From positions 38,636 to 82,329 of the forward strand of contig DGPL01000041.1 of NCBI GenBank assembly GCA_002390425.1: a DNA stretch of 43,694 nt. Direction: 5' to 3'. Every line of letters begins with the position of its first letter. Position 1 is the stretch's first letter. Positions 9,966 to 18,278 of the stretch are shown piece after piece. Source of the stretch: Kordiimonadaceae bacterium UBA4441. Its GTDB lineage: Bacteria; Pseudomonadota; Alphaproteobacteria; Sphingomonadales; Emcibacteraceae. The position numbers and the translations under genes were made by a program. The notes beneath the pieces are model-generated. The model worked only from the letters and a program-made list of their open reading frames with translations, ran no database searches and was not told the origin of the DNA.

Positions 9966-9976
9966 AATGATTATAC

Positions 9977-10429
9977 GTGAAGCAACAACAAGTGACAGAA
10001 ATTTTTATATTTAATCTTTCGCCAGATTTAATTGAAGCCGCTCAATTATTTTGGCATTCAGACGAAGTGATGGATCGGTTTCAAAAACGCTACATCGAAG
10101 AATCAATAGATAATCAAGATGATCCACATGTTCTGTATATCGCTGAAGAAGACCAAACACCTCTGGGCTTTATTCATGTTATTGAAATTACTGAAGAAAT
10201 TTCGCAGAAAAAATGTGCAAATGTTACTCTGCTCGCTGTAACAAAAGAGGCGCGAGGTAAAGGGGTGGGGCATGCATTGATGGTAAAGGCTGAAATGTGG
10301 GCCAAGGAGAAAAGATATCCTATTCTTCAACTTGAAGTGTTCTATAATAATGATAACGCAAGAAACTTTTACGAATCCGATGGGTTTATGAATGATACAA
10401 TCGTTATGGCAAAACCACTTAAAGACTAG
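9977..10429 (+). CDS. GNAT family N-acetyltransferase with probable frameshifted start
   Basis: About 150 residues of Acetyltransf_1 fold. The acetyl-CoA binding motif is ARGKGVGHALM, preceded by the strand NVTLLAVTKEARG and followed by LEVFYNNDNARNFYESDGF, the usual GNAT C-terminus. The frame can start only at GTG 9977, which has no ribosome-binding site. An ATG at 9967, one base after the NhaC stop, reads MIIREATTSDRNF, a typical GNAT N-terminus, but hits TAA at 10012. Removing one T from the five-T run at 10002-10006 joins it to the main frame as ...RNFIFNLSPDLIEA. The gene is therefore either disrupted or carries a sequence error. The substrate is unknown; linkage to a transporter and a D-aminoacylase would fit acylation of an amine or amino acid. 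Its stop shares a CTAG with the convergent desaturase. Confidence 0.75.
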   Translation: MKQQQVTEIFIFNLSPDLIEAAQLFWHSDEVMDRFQKRYIEESIDNQDDPHVLYIAEEDQTPLGFIHVIEITEEISQKKCANVTLLAVTKEARGKGVGHALMVKAEMWAKEKRYPILQLEVFYNNDNARNFYESDGFMNDTIVMAKPLKD

Positions 10430-11472
10430 TTCTTTTGCTGGCTAAGCTTTGCATCCTCCCATAAAGTTGATAAGGCGTGCCATAAATTTTTACGCGTTGC
10501 TGCAAGATAAAGACTATTATCTGATAATTCCTTAACCAATAAATCGTGCGCGGCTCCTAGATTATGATAAGGCATTAAGGGGAATAAATGGTGCGTCGCA
10601 TGATAACGTAGGCCAACAGGTGCCCAGAATGGTGATAAGACGCCGCCGATGACATCAACACTATCTAAAAATTGATCGGGGACCGTCATTTTGTCATGCC
10701 CGGGGTTCCGGTAAGCATGCGCGCCAAGGGTCCGCAAACTATTCATGGTAAAAATAAGAAGCGTTACGAGATACCAGACAAGGGCAAATTTTATTGGAAG
10801 AGTACCGCTATAAATTAAGTAGGCCGCAACCCAAACATATAGGGTAGCGCCAATTTCTTGTAAGCGCCAATATTTTCCGTCTAACTTTGTTGGGGGAGGT
10901 CTCCTATATGCAAGATCAATAGTCAGTGAAGATGCCCGCTCCCACGCATAGCGACCAAGCGGTGGAATAATCCAAGAGAGTGGGGTAAGGACTAGAAATC
11001 TAGCCACAAATAGAAACGGCAAGATAAGCGAAAGGAAAACGTAGGCTATAATTTTCCAATTTTCTTCGGCGCCAAATGGCAAATATTCGCCGTCTTCTGT
11101 GGTGCCATAAGTGTCCCGTCTATGGTGATCGTTATGAACCCCATGATATGTAAATGAAGGAATTAATAATGGGAAGCCAGCGGTTAAATTCCAAAAAGCA
11201 ATAAAGAAACGAAAAGTTCCTTTTTTCATATGAACAATTTCGTGAATAAAAATAGCAACCCTATAAAGCGAAAAGGCGGACACAATAAAAGCGGCAATAT
11301 TTTGAAGCGAGAACGGTTCTGTGATCATCACAAGGTAAAAGCAGCCCCACCCTAAAAATAAATTCAAAAGCAAGTCTGCCCAATGAATGAGAGGGTTTCT
11401 TTTCATTAAATGGGCCACCAGGGTGCGTGCTTCTTTTAAAGGGAAGTCTTCGCTATTTTCCGGCGCGGGCAT
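10426..11472 (-). CDS. membrane fatty acid desaturase
   Basis: A 348-residue integral membrane di-iron enzyme (PF00487). The three histidine boxes are all present: HEIVH (77-81), HGVHNDHH (110-117) and HATHH (291-295). Hydrophobic segments flank them at about 35-75 and 140-170, and again near 205-245. Such enzymes introduce a double bond (or a hydroxyl) into lipid acyl chains using O2 and electrons from ferredoxin or a similar donor. CGGAGA lies just upstream of ATG 11472. Its stop codon overlaps the convergent GNAT stop by four bases. A promoter with an FNR-like box lies upstream, suggesting oxygen-responsive control. Regiospecificity cannot be told from sequence. A carotenoid or sphingolipid desaturase/hydroxylase is an alternative within the same superfamily. 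Confidence 0.88.
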   Translation of the reverse strand: MPAPENSEDFPLKEARTLVAHLMKRNPLIHWADLLLNLFLGWGCFYLVMITEPFSLQNIAAFIVSAFSLYRVAIFIHEIVHMKKGTFRFFIAFWNLTAGFPLLIPSFTYHGVHNDHHRRDTYGTTEDGEYLPFGAEENWKIIAYVFLSLILPFLFVARFLVLTPLSWIIPPLGRYAWERASSLTIDLAYRRPPPTKLDGKYWRLQEIGATLYVWVAAYLIYSGTLPIKFALVWYLVTLLIFTMNSLRTLGAHAYRNPGHDKMTVPDQFLDSVDVIGGVLSPFWAPVGLRYHATHHLFPLMPYHNLGAAHDLLVKELSDNSLYLAATRKNLWHALSTLWEDAKLSQQKN

Positions 11473-11503
11473 AATTTTTTCTCCGATAGGGTATTTTTAT
11501 GCT

Positions 11504-11544
11504 ATTCTAGTATCTTCTCTAAGTTTCTTTTGATCACAAATCAA
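11504..11544 (-). promoter_or_regulatory. candidate FNR-controlled promoter of the desaturase gene
   Basis: TTGAT-N5-ATCAA lies at 11530-11544, one base longer than the classical TTGAT-N4-ATCAA FNR/FixK box. On the minus strand a -10-like TAGAAT follows at 11509-11504. With a start of transcription near 11497 the dyad is centred about 40 bases upstream, the spacing of class II Crp/Fnr activation. Regulation is an inference; the extra base weakens it. Confidence 0.4.
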
Positions 11545-11609
11545 TATCCAATTGAAAAAATATGAATTTATGTTTTGGGCAATGATACATTAAATTATTT
11601 AACTTGTTT

Positions 11610-11880
11610 AATAAAAATTGGATTTAAAAATGCCGCTCAAAGCTAAGAAAACCTTGCGTCTTATTTGGATATGAAGCCCGAAACGTTTTCTAGAACGTTG
11701 AAAAAGTTCAAACAAAAAGGATTTGAAATAAGAAAAGATGCCGTTATTTTGCCGCAAGTTAAAGCATTATGCGGCTTTTGCGATTCCGATGTTTCAAGTA
11801 TTTGTTCAAGGCACGGCACGCCTGAATGTCTAAATCCAGATTGTATCTCTAGTGAAGAAATAATTCTTTTTGACGACTGA
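11610..11880 (+). pseudogene. Crp/Fnr-family regulator remnant (HTH plus Cys-rich tail)
   Basis: The frame 11653-11880 reads ENLASYLDMKPETFSRTLKK, the helix-turn-helix of Crp/Fnr regulators (HTH_Crp_2), and continues into a cysteine-rich tail CGFCD...C...CLNPDC. A frame just upstream (ATG 11628, MPLKAK) supplies the residues expected before the HTH but is shifted by one base; adding a base in the A-rich stretch near 11644-11649 would join them. The roughly 150-residue effector-binding domain expected before this is absent from 11473-11610. The piece therefore looks like the 3' end of a deleted or decayed regulator. Translation of a 71-residue product from TTG 11665 cannot be excluded, but would lack part of the HTH. 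The tail's five cysteines could bind a metal in intact relatives. Confidence 0.6.
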
Positions 11881-11902
11881 AATTGAATTGGTAAAAACCG
11901 AG

Positions 11903-13186
11903 CTAATTTTTAGACCATTTCACGCTATCAAATTCGCCACATTCGTCGCAGATGGGCAAATAATGTTGAGGACTTGATCCGCAAGCATGACAGAGCCATT
12001 TATTTCCTAGAGGCTTTTGTTCGGCTATTTTCTGGAACTTGGTCTCAGCTTCATAGTCATTTTTTTGTTTCACCTCTAACTTAGCTAAAAGCATATAAGT
12101 TTCTTTTGAAGCTTTGTCGGAACCTATAAGCGTATCAAGAGCTTTTCGAGCCTCTGGCCAATGTTTCGTAGCAATAGCAGACTTTGCAAGGAGATGCTGA
12201 CTTTCTGCAAAATGTGGAGCACTATCACATAGTACTTTAACTCTTCTATAGGTTTCGGTGCTGCTTTCTTGTGGGTTTAAATCAAGCGCAACATCTGAAA
12301 GCTCATCATTGGGGGCTATTTTCCAAATTGCTTTCAATGTTTTTTCAGCTGTTTTGATATCACCTAGTTCTATCAAAGTTTTAATGGCGGCCAATGCAGC
12401 CGGCGCAAAAGAAGGATCATTGTTAAGTGATGTTTTGAGCAAATTAAGGGCCTCTGATTTTTTGCCTGCTGCCTTTTCTTCTAGGGCGAGGGCATAATCA
12501 ACGACGGCTTTAATATGGTTTAGATCATTTTTTGCAAAAAAGGATCTATTTTTTTCCATACTGGAAATTGAGTTTTTCGCATTTTCCCAGTCAGAAAGTC
12601 GAGCGTTGAGCAAAATAGCTTCTTTTAGCAGGTAAGGATTTTTGGGATGCTCTTCTAACATTAAAGAAACGATTTCTTTTGCGGCAGGCCAGTTTTTATC
12701 TTGTAAATATTTATGTAAATCTTGCTTATGAACCCAAATATTATTGCCAGAACTGAGTTTTAGTTTTTCTAAATAAGGATTTTCATCTTTTTCAAGCTTT
12801 TGGGTTACCTTGGCAAGTAAACGTAATACGCTATTATTTTCTCCATTTGCGGATTTGGCTTTTAGGCCTTGTTTTAAGGCGAGTTCAAAATCACCTAGTG
12901 CATAAGACCCCCATGCTTGATCTAAATGACTTTCTGCTTTTGCCCGTTTGGTGGCTAAGCGCTTAGGGTTTGATAAGAAGTTTGCTATATTCAGCCATCT
13001 TAACAGCTTTAAAACCATTAAAAACGTAAAAGTATATAGAACGATTAAGATTATTAAGACGTCTACAGAAAGGCGAATTTCCCATCCTTGCCAATTTATT
13101 AAAACTTGTCCGGGATTAGAGGTTATCCAGTACGCACATAACGCGATAACAATGCCGATAATACTAAAATAAGTGAGGCGTATCAT
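11903..13186 (-). CDS. hemY: HemY family protein, TPR-containing
   Basis: A 427-residue inner-membrane protein. Two N-terminal transmembrane segments (about 1-20 and 42-63) flank NPGQVLINWQGWEIRLSVD, the HemY_N signature (PF07219). The rest is helical TPR-type repeat. The C-terminus carries a small zinc-ribbon-like ending, LCHACGSS...CDECGEFD, seen in alphaproteobacterial members. HemY proteins of this class are encoded in hem operons and are thought to scaffold late tetrapyrrole enzymes; it is not the protoporphyrinogen oxidase also called HemY in Gram-positives. Its ATG overlaps the mitofilin stop (ATGA), indicating translational coupling. It ends the hemC-hemD-mic60-hemY operon. Confidence 0.9.
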   Translation of the reverse strand: MIRLTYFSIIGIVIALCAYWITSNPGQVLINWQGWEIRLSVDVLIILIVLYTFTFLMVLKLLRWLNIANFLSNPKRLATKRAKAESHLDQAWGSYALGDFELALKQGLKAKSANGENNSVLRLLAKVTQKLEKDENPYLEKLKLSSGNNIWVHKQDLHKYLQDKNWPAAKEIVSLMLEEHPKNPYLLKEAILLNARLSDWENAKNSISSMEKNRSFFAKNDLNHIKAVVDYALALEEKAAGKKSEALNLLKTSLNNDPSFAPAALAAIKTLIELGDIKTAEKTLKAIWKIAPNDELSDVALDLNPQESSTETYRRVKVLCDSAPHFAESQHLLAKSAIATKHWPEARKALDTLIGSDKASKETYMLLAKLEVKQKNDYEAETKFQKIAEQKPLGNKWLCHACGSSPQHYLPICDECGEFDSVKWSKN

Positions 13187-14403
13187 GCAACCGCCCTCAT
13201 ATTGGAGGGAATATTTGAAACCAGATAGCTTTCAGCAGCTGTTGATTCAAGGGTTTCAATTGCCTCTTCACCATTAATCCAGTTTTCAACATCTGCTTTC
13301 CAGTCCGTGAGTAATTCCTGTAATGCAGTGGGAAGTGTATCTACAACTTGGAGAATTGAATTGAAGTCAGCAGTATTGAGCCAACTTTCAATATCATTGA
13401 TCATACCGTCTAAGCTTTTATTATCTGCAGTTGACGTCTCTGTTCTTCTGACGGAGATCATATTTTGCAATTTACTTAAAGTGTTTTGCCACCAAGAAGC
13501 AGATGTGTCTATATTACTTGCAGAAATAAGATCTGGAATAAATCCATTAAAACTGCGTTTTAATTGATCGGGAGTAACTAGCCCCGCTTGTGCCGTTTTT
13601 TCAAGCTCTTCTATGGCGGCTAGCATGATATTATTGGCTTTAAGCGATCCGGTTTCAATTAAGGTACGTACGGTTTCAAGTTCTTTCTCGTAAACTTCTC
13701 CAGAGACAACTTTCTTTTTAAGCTCTGCAATTTTTAGATTTAGCAAAAGGCCTGTATTGTCTCGAGCGGCCTGTGTCTCAACGGTGGCAAGGCGGTTTTC
13801 AAGGAGTGCTAGTTTTTCGTTCAAGTTAAGAGCGTCTTTTTGAAGCGCCTCACGTTCTTTTTGCGCTTGTGCCCCATCAAACATATTTTTACTTAAAGGA
13901 ATAAAAGATGCTTCAAGTTGGCTCATACGACTTAAAAGCATATCAATTCGATTTGATTGAGATGCATCAAAATTTGGTGTATTTTCTTGAGTGTCTATAG
14001 ATAAATTTTCTTCTAATAACCCTATGCGGCGCTCTATATCATCGCTTAGTGTCCCATTTTGTGAGGAAGAAAGTTGGTTTAGACGCCTTTCTTGATCAGC
14101 GGCAATTTTTGTTAAGTCGTTGATTGCAGATTGTTGTTCTAAAATTTTTCCATTTAACTCCGCTAAGGTTGTATTATCATTTTCTCCAACCCATTCAGCG
14201 ATGAAAGGGAGCCGTTCTTGTAATGCCGGTAAAAAATATATCCCGGTAATTAATCCAGATAAAAATAGTAGCAGGAGCAACAACACTCTTAACGCATAAT
14301 TAGGCGTCTTTGAGGATGCTTCTTTTTTCTTTTCATTTTTAAGCGAAAAGTTGTCCTGTACTATGTCCTTTTTGTCTGGGAGGGTATCATTTTTGTCGGT
14401 CAT
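13183..14403 (-). CDS. mitofilin (Mic60) family inner-membrane protein
   Basis: A 406-residue protein with an acidic/basic cytoplasmic start, one transmembrane helix (about 36-58, LLLLLLFLSGLITGIYFLP), a long coiled-coil-rich periplasmic region (about 75-240) and a conserved helical C-terminus resembling the mitofilin domain. Position between hemD and hemY is the conserved location of alphaproteobacterial Mic60 (COG4223). Mitochondrial Mic60 shapes crista junctions, and the bacterial form is linked to intracytoplasmic membranes and outer-membrane contact. Sequence conservation in this family is low, so the call rests on topology plus operon position. It overlaps hemY by four bases. Confidence 0.82.
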   Translation of the reverse strand: MTDKNDTLPDKKDIVQDNFSLKNEKKKEASSKTPNYALRVLLLLLLFLSGLITGIYFLPALQERLPFIAEWVGENDNTTLAELNGKILEQQSAINDLTKIAADQERRLNQLSSSQNGTLSDDIERRIGLLEENLSIDTQENTPNFDASQSNRIDMLLSRMSQLEASFIPLSKNMFDGAQAQKEREALQKDALNLNEKLALLENRLATVETQAARDNTGLLLNLKIAELKKKVVSGEVYEKELETVRTLIETGSLKANNIMLAAIEELEKTAQAGLVTPDQLKRSFNGFIPDLISASNIDTSASWWQNTLSKLQNMISVRRTETSTADNKSLDGMINDIESWLNTADFNSILQVVDTLPTALQELLTDWKADVENWINGEEAIETLESTAAESYLVSNIPSNMRAVA

Positions 14404-14412
14404 TGTACTTTC

Positions 14413-15123
14413 TCATAGGCCTATCCCTATTAAATTAAACAGCTCGGGTTCATTCGGTCTCGTCGCGGTTAATGTTCTTTTCCAAGGTAAATCGCTAATT
14501 TTTTCTTCAATGTTTGAACTTAGACACAATGCTGTGACTTGATTTAAGTACTCAGTCATATTCGTTTTATTAGTTATTTCTTTAAATATAAGGGCACTTC
14601 GCGATGAATAAAAGGGAATATAATCAATCTTACGTTCTTTAAGGGCTTTTATAGTCAATTCTTCAAAAGTAGTCTTGGCTTTGGCGTTGTATAGTATAAC
14701 GCGATCTAATTGATAATCGTTATCTTTCAACAATTCATTTAAATCTTGTGCGATGTCAGCGGCGGATAAATAGAGTAGAGGGCCGTGTGATGCATCAGCA
14801 GTAGACTTTATCAGTTGAGCCAACTTGTTAACATCGCCATCTCCAGATTGAATATCTCTAAATCCTAGCCTTTCTGCAGCTAAAGCAGTTTTTTGACCAA
14901 CGGTATATATCGGCAGATCACCGACGCCATAATGTTTTGCGAAAATTCTCACGGCCACAGCACTTGTGAAGACGAGCGCTTGATAGCATGTTAAATCAAG
15001 CACGCTCGGTGATACCGCTTCGATCGTTAAAACAGGATTAGTGACCGAACAATGCCCAAGAGCTTCCAATTTTTGTGCAAGCGTAAGGCTTTCTTCTATC
15101 GGACGGATTAAGAGGAAGCGCAT
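14413..15123 (-). CDS. hemD: uroporphyrinogen-III synthase
   Basis: A 236-residue cytoplasmic protein of the HEM4 family (PF02602), closing hydroxymethylbilane into uroporphyrinogen III with inversion of ring D. Sequence conservation is low as usual, but FLLIRPIEES at the N-terminus, the TSAVAVRIFAKH block, IYTVGQKTALAAE and LLYLSAADIAQDL match the bidomain fold. Length is about normal. It overlaps hemC by 16 bases and precedes mic60 by nine, so the four genes form one operon. Confidence 0.9.
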   Translation of the reverse strand: MRFLLIRPIEESLTLAQKLEALGHCSVTNPVLTIEAVSPSVLDLTCYQALVFTSAVAVRIFAKHYGVGDLPIYTVGQKTALAAERLGFRDIQSGDGDVNKLAQLIKSTADASHGPLLYLSAADIAQDLNELLKDNDYQLDRVILYNAKAKTTFEELTIKALKERKIDYIPFYSSRSALIFKEITNKTNMTEYLNQVTALCLSSNIEEKISDLPWKRTLTATRPNEPELFNLIGIGL

Positions 15124-16025
15124 TTTAAAAGTTGTCCTAGTTCCTGACCAATTGCCTCAGGATCATATTTATCACCACTTACAGAGTTCTTTCGTTCATT
15201 GGTGCCATCTTCATCAAGAACACGCCCTTCCAAAGTCAAGATGTCGCCCGTTATGTTGGCAAGTCCTGCAATTGGCGTTCTACAGGATCCATCAAGGATA
15301 TCTAACATTGTTCTTTCTGCCCGAACGCGAAGTTCAGTTTCCTCATGATTTAATGGTTTTAAAATTGACCTCATGACGTCATTCTTGGAAGCGATTTCAA
15401 TAGTGATAGCACCCTGAGCAACGGCAGGTAATATTTCAGCGGTATTAATCGGTATAACTCTTTTGTCATCTATGCCTAATCGGTTTAAGCCAGCCATTGC
15501 AAGGAAGGTTGCGTCGGCAACATTATCATCAAGCTTTTTAAGTCTAGTTTGTACATTGCCACGGAAATTAACGACTTTTAAGTCTGGCCGCAAGTAAAGC
15601 GCCTGTGCCTTACGCCTTAAGGAAGATGTTCCAAGTACGGCTCCTCTAGGCAAGTCTAATAATGAATTGGCTTTAGCAGAAAGAAAAGCGTCTTTGACAT
15701 CTTCGCGTTCTAAATAGCAAACAAGTTCTAGTCCTTCGGGCAATCGGGTTGGCATATCCTTTAATGAATGTACGGCTATATCAATTTCGCCTTCATATAA
15801 CGCCTCTTCGATTTCTTCGGTGAACAGTCCTTTACCGCCAATTTCACTTAAATTCCTGTCTTGAACTCGGTCACCACGTGTAGACATAACTTTGATTTCG
15901 ATATTATCTTCATTTAAATGATCATGAGCTTCGATCAATAATCCTTTAACCTCTTCGGCTTGTGCCAGTGCTAATTTGCTGCCGCGGGTTCCAATTACAA
16001 GATTATTTTTAACTGTTTCTTGCAC
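15108..16025 (-). CDS. hemC: porphobilinogen deaminase (hydroxymethylbilane synthase)
   Basis: A 305-residue enzyme of tetrapyrrole synthesis that joins four porphobilinogens into hydroxymethylbilane. IGTRGSKLALAQAEEV at the N-terminus, HSLKDMPT, GTSSLRRKAQ and RGNVQTRL form the substrate site. Cys248 in DGSCRTPIAG is the dipyrromethane cofactor attachment residue. The length is normal. ATG 16025 is the first start of the operon; its promoter must lie in the 72 bases shared with the divergent tsaD. The hemC/tsaD divergence is a common alphaproteobacterial arrangement. Confidence 0.97.
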   Translation of the reverse strand: MQETVKNNLVIGTRGSKLALAQAEEVKGLLIEAHDHLNEDNIEIKVMSTRGDRVQDRNLSEIGGKGLFTEEIEEALYEGEIDIAVHSLKDMPTRLPEGLELVCYLEREDVKDAFLSAKANSLLDLPRGAVLGTSSLRRKAQALYLRPDLKVVNFRGNVQTRLKKLDDNVADATFLAMAGLNRLGIDDKRVIPINTAEILPAVAQGAITIEIASKNDVMRSILKPLNHEETELRVRAERTMLDILDGSCRTPIAGLANITGDILTLEGRVLDEDGTNERKNSVSGDKYDPEAIGQELGQLLKCASS

Positions 16026-16097
16026 TACTTATGTCCAGATGTTAGAGCCTGTGTTATATTTTTTGATATTTAAATTAGGTTTAATGGAATTCTAACG

Positions 16098-17207
16098 GTG
16101 AAGCCAGTAAAGATGCAAAAAAAACAAAAAAAATCTCCTGCACTGATTATGGGGATAGAAAGCAGTTGTGATGAAACCGCTGTTGCAATTGTATCTGAAG
16201 AGAAAGAAATACTGGCCAATATTATCCTTACTCAATTAGAAGAGCATAAACCTTATGGCGGCGTCGTTCCGGAAATTGCGGCGCGTTCTCATATTGATCA
16301 TTTAAATCACTTAGTGCGTGAAGCATTAGAAAAGGCAAATATAGAACTTGATGACCTTTCCGCCATTGCGGTTACATCGGGCCCTGGTCTTATCGGTGGT
16401 GTTATGGTTGGTTTAATGACAGCCAAATCGATAGCATTGGCTAAAGGGTTGCCTCTTATTAGTGTAAATCATCTTGAAGGACACGCTTTATCCATCCGCC
16501 TAACGGAAGAGGTGCAATTTCCTTATCTATTGCTTTTGGTATCTGGTGGGCATTGTCAATTATTGATCGTTAAAGGGGTGGGAGACTATCAAAGATTAGG
16601 CACAACCATCGACGATGCAGCCGGGGAAGCCTTTGATAAAACGGCAAAAATATTAGGACTTAACTATCCTGGCGGGCCTGCCGTTGAAAAAGCGGCTTTA
16701 AACGGTAAAGCGAATAGATTTAAATTTCCGCGCCCATTAAAAGGTAAGCCAGGAAGTAATTTTTCATTTTCCGGACTTAAAACGGCCGTTCTGAGGGCGC
16801 GTGACCAAGTGGTTGAAGAGAATGGTGGACATTTAACAACTCAAGATATTTGTGATCTGGCAGCAAGTTTTCAGGAAGCTTTATCGGATAGTATCATTGA
16901 CCGAGTTAAGAAAGGTATTGAACACTATCTTGAACAAGGGACAGATAACAAGGTCTTGGTGGTAGCAGGTGGCGTAGCGGCCAATAGTGTGATCAAGGAA
17001 AAATTGGCTTCATTATGTACCAATTATGATTTTAATGTTAAAGCACCACCTATATCACTTTGCACGGATAATGGGGCAATGATTGCATGGGCTGGTGTGG
17101 AAAAATACCACCTCAAAGAATTTTCAGGTTTAGAAATTGGTGCGAAAGCAAGATGGCCTTTAGATCCAGATGCGCCACCTGCTATTGGTGCTGGTGTTAA
17201 AGCATAA
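16098..17207 (+). CDS. tsaD: tRNA N6-adenosine threonylcarbamoyltransferase TsaD
   Basis: A 369-residue ASKHA-fold enzyme that, with TsaB and TsaE, transfers threonylcarbamoyl to A37 of ANN-decoding tRNAs. IMGIESSCDETAVAIV opens the fold. HLEGHALS (His125, His129) are metal ligands, LVSGGHCQLL and GEAFDKTAKILGL line the nucleotide site, and VVAGGVAANSVI is present. The listed start is GTG 16098; ATG 16113, five codons on, is equally possible, and neither has a strong ribosome-binding site. Divergent from hemC and followed by gpsA after 33 bases. Confidence 0.97.
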   Translation: MKPVKMQKKQKKSPALIMGIESSCDETAVAIVSEEKEILANIILTQLEEHKPYGGVVPEIAARSHIDHLNHLVREALEKANIELDDLSAIAVTSGPGLIGGVMVGLMTAKSIALAKGLPLISVNHLEGHALSIRLTEEVQFPYLLLLVSGGHCQLLIVKGVGDYQRLGTTIDDAAGEAFDKTAKILGLNYPGGPAVEKAALNGKANRFKFPRPLKGKPGSNFSFSGLKTAVLRARDQVVEENGGHLTTQDICDLAASFQEALSDSIIDRVKKGIEHYLEQGTDNKVLVVAGGVAANSVIKEKLASLCTNYDFNVKAPPISLCTDNGAMIAWAGVEKYHLKEFSGLEIGAKARWPLDPDAPPAIGAGVKA

Positions 17208-17240
17208 AAAAAGATAAAAGGGTAAAAAAGGAAATAAGAC

Positions 17241-18260
17241 GTGTCTGAAATTGAATCATCTGAAATAACGAAAATTGGCGTGATTGGTGCCGGCGCTTGG
17301 GGAACGGCATTAGCGCAACAGTCTGCGAAAGCGGGTTGTGACGTAACACTTTGGGCCCGCGAAGATGAAGTCGTGACGTCAATTAATGAAAGACATGAAA
17401 ATGAATTATTTCTAACCGGTATTGAACTTTCAGAACATGTAAAGGCAACTTCTAAGCTTTCAGATATTGCGGGGGTTGATTTTATATTTATGGTCGTGCC
17501 GGCTCAATTTCTTAGAATTGTGCTTAGTGATTTAAAAGAACATATTTCTGAAAATGCTGTTATTGTTCTGTGTGCAAAAGGAATAGAGCAGTCTAGCGGT
17601 ATGTTGATGAGCGAAGTCGTGGCGGAAGTTTTGCCGAAATCACCCCTTGTTGTCTTATCTGGCCCAACTTTTGCCCACGAAGTTGCAAAAGGACTGCCTT
17701 CTGCTGTGACGGTTGCATCAAAATATCAACAAATTGCCCTGCGGTTATCAACGGCCATCGGGCTGCCAACATTTAGACCTTATGCGTCACGCGATGTACT
17801 CGGAGCTGAAATCGGCGGTGCACTGAAAAACGTTTTTGCTATTGCCTGCGGTATAACAACAGGACGTAATATGGGTGATAATGCACGTGCGGCACTCATT
17901 ACCAGGGGACTTGCTGAAATGGTGCGTTTTGGGGAACATTATGGCGCTAAACGCGCCACAATGATGGGGCTATGCGGTTTAGGTGATTTGATATTGACCT
18001 GCTCTTCGCCGCAGTCGAGAAATATGTCTCTTGGAATAGCAATAGGCGAAGGAAAAAAAGTCGAAGACGTGATGTCGGGACGCCGAACCGTAGCGGAAGG
18101 ATATCATACATCATCGGTGCTTGCGAATATTTGTAAAAGAGAAGATTTAGATTTACCCATTGTTATGGCCGTAAATGAAATTCTTCACGAAGGAAAAGAT
18201 GTTGAAATAGCAATTAGGGATCTTTTAAACAGGCCATTTGTTGATGAAATTGAAGATTAG
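17241..18260 (+). CDS. gpsA: glycerol-3-phosphate dehydrogenase [NAD(P)+]
   Basis: A 339-residue cytoplasmic enzyme reducing dihydroxyacetone phosphate to sn-glycerol-3-phosphate for phospholipid synthesis. IGAGAWGTALA is the Rossmann glycine motif; FMVVPAQFLR, LSGPTFAHEVA and EIGGALKNVFAIACG (active-site Lys) follow. The C-terminal helical domain has GLCGLGDLILTCSS. The start is GTG 17241 with AAAAGGAAAT upstream. It probably shares a transcript with tsaD and the following YciI gene. Confidence 0.97.
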   Translation: MSEIESSEITKIGVIGAGAWGTALAQQSAKAGCDVTLWAREDEVVTSINERHENELFLTGIELSEHVKATSKLSDIAGVDFIFMVVPAQFLRIVLSDLKEHISENAVIVLCAKGIEQSSGMLMSEVVAEVLPKSPLVVLSGPTFAHEVAKGLPSAVTVASKYQQIALRLSTAIGLPTFRPYASRDVLGAEIGGALKNVFAIACGITTGRNMGDNARAALITRGLAEMVRFGEHYGAKRATMMGLCGLGDLILTCSSPQSRNMSLGIAIGEGKKVEDVMSGRRTVAEGYHTSSVLANICKREDLDLPIVMAVNEILHEGKDVEIAIRDLLNRPFVDEIED

Positions 18261-18278
18261 CATAATAAAGGATTGAAT

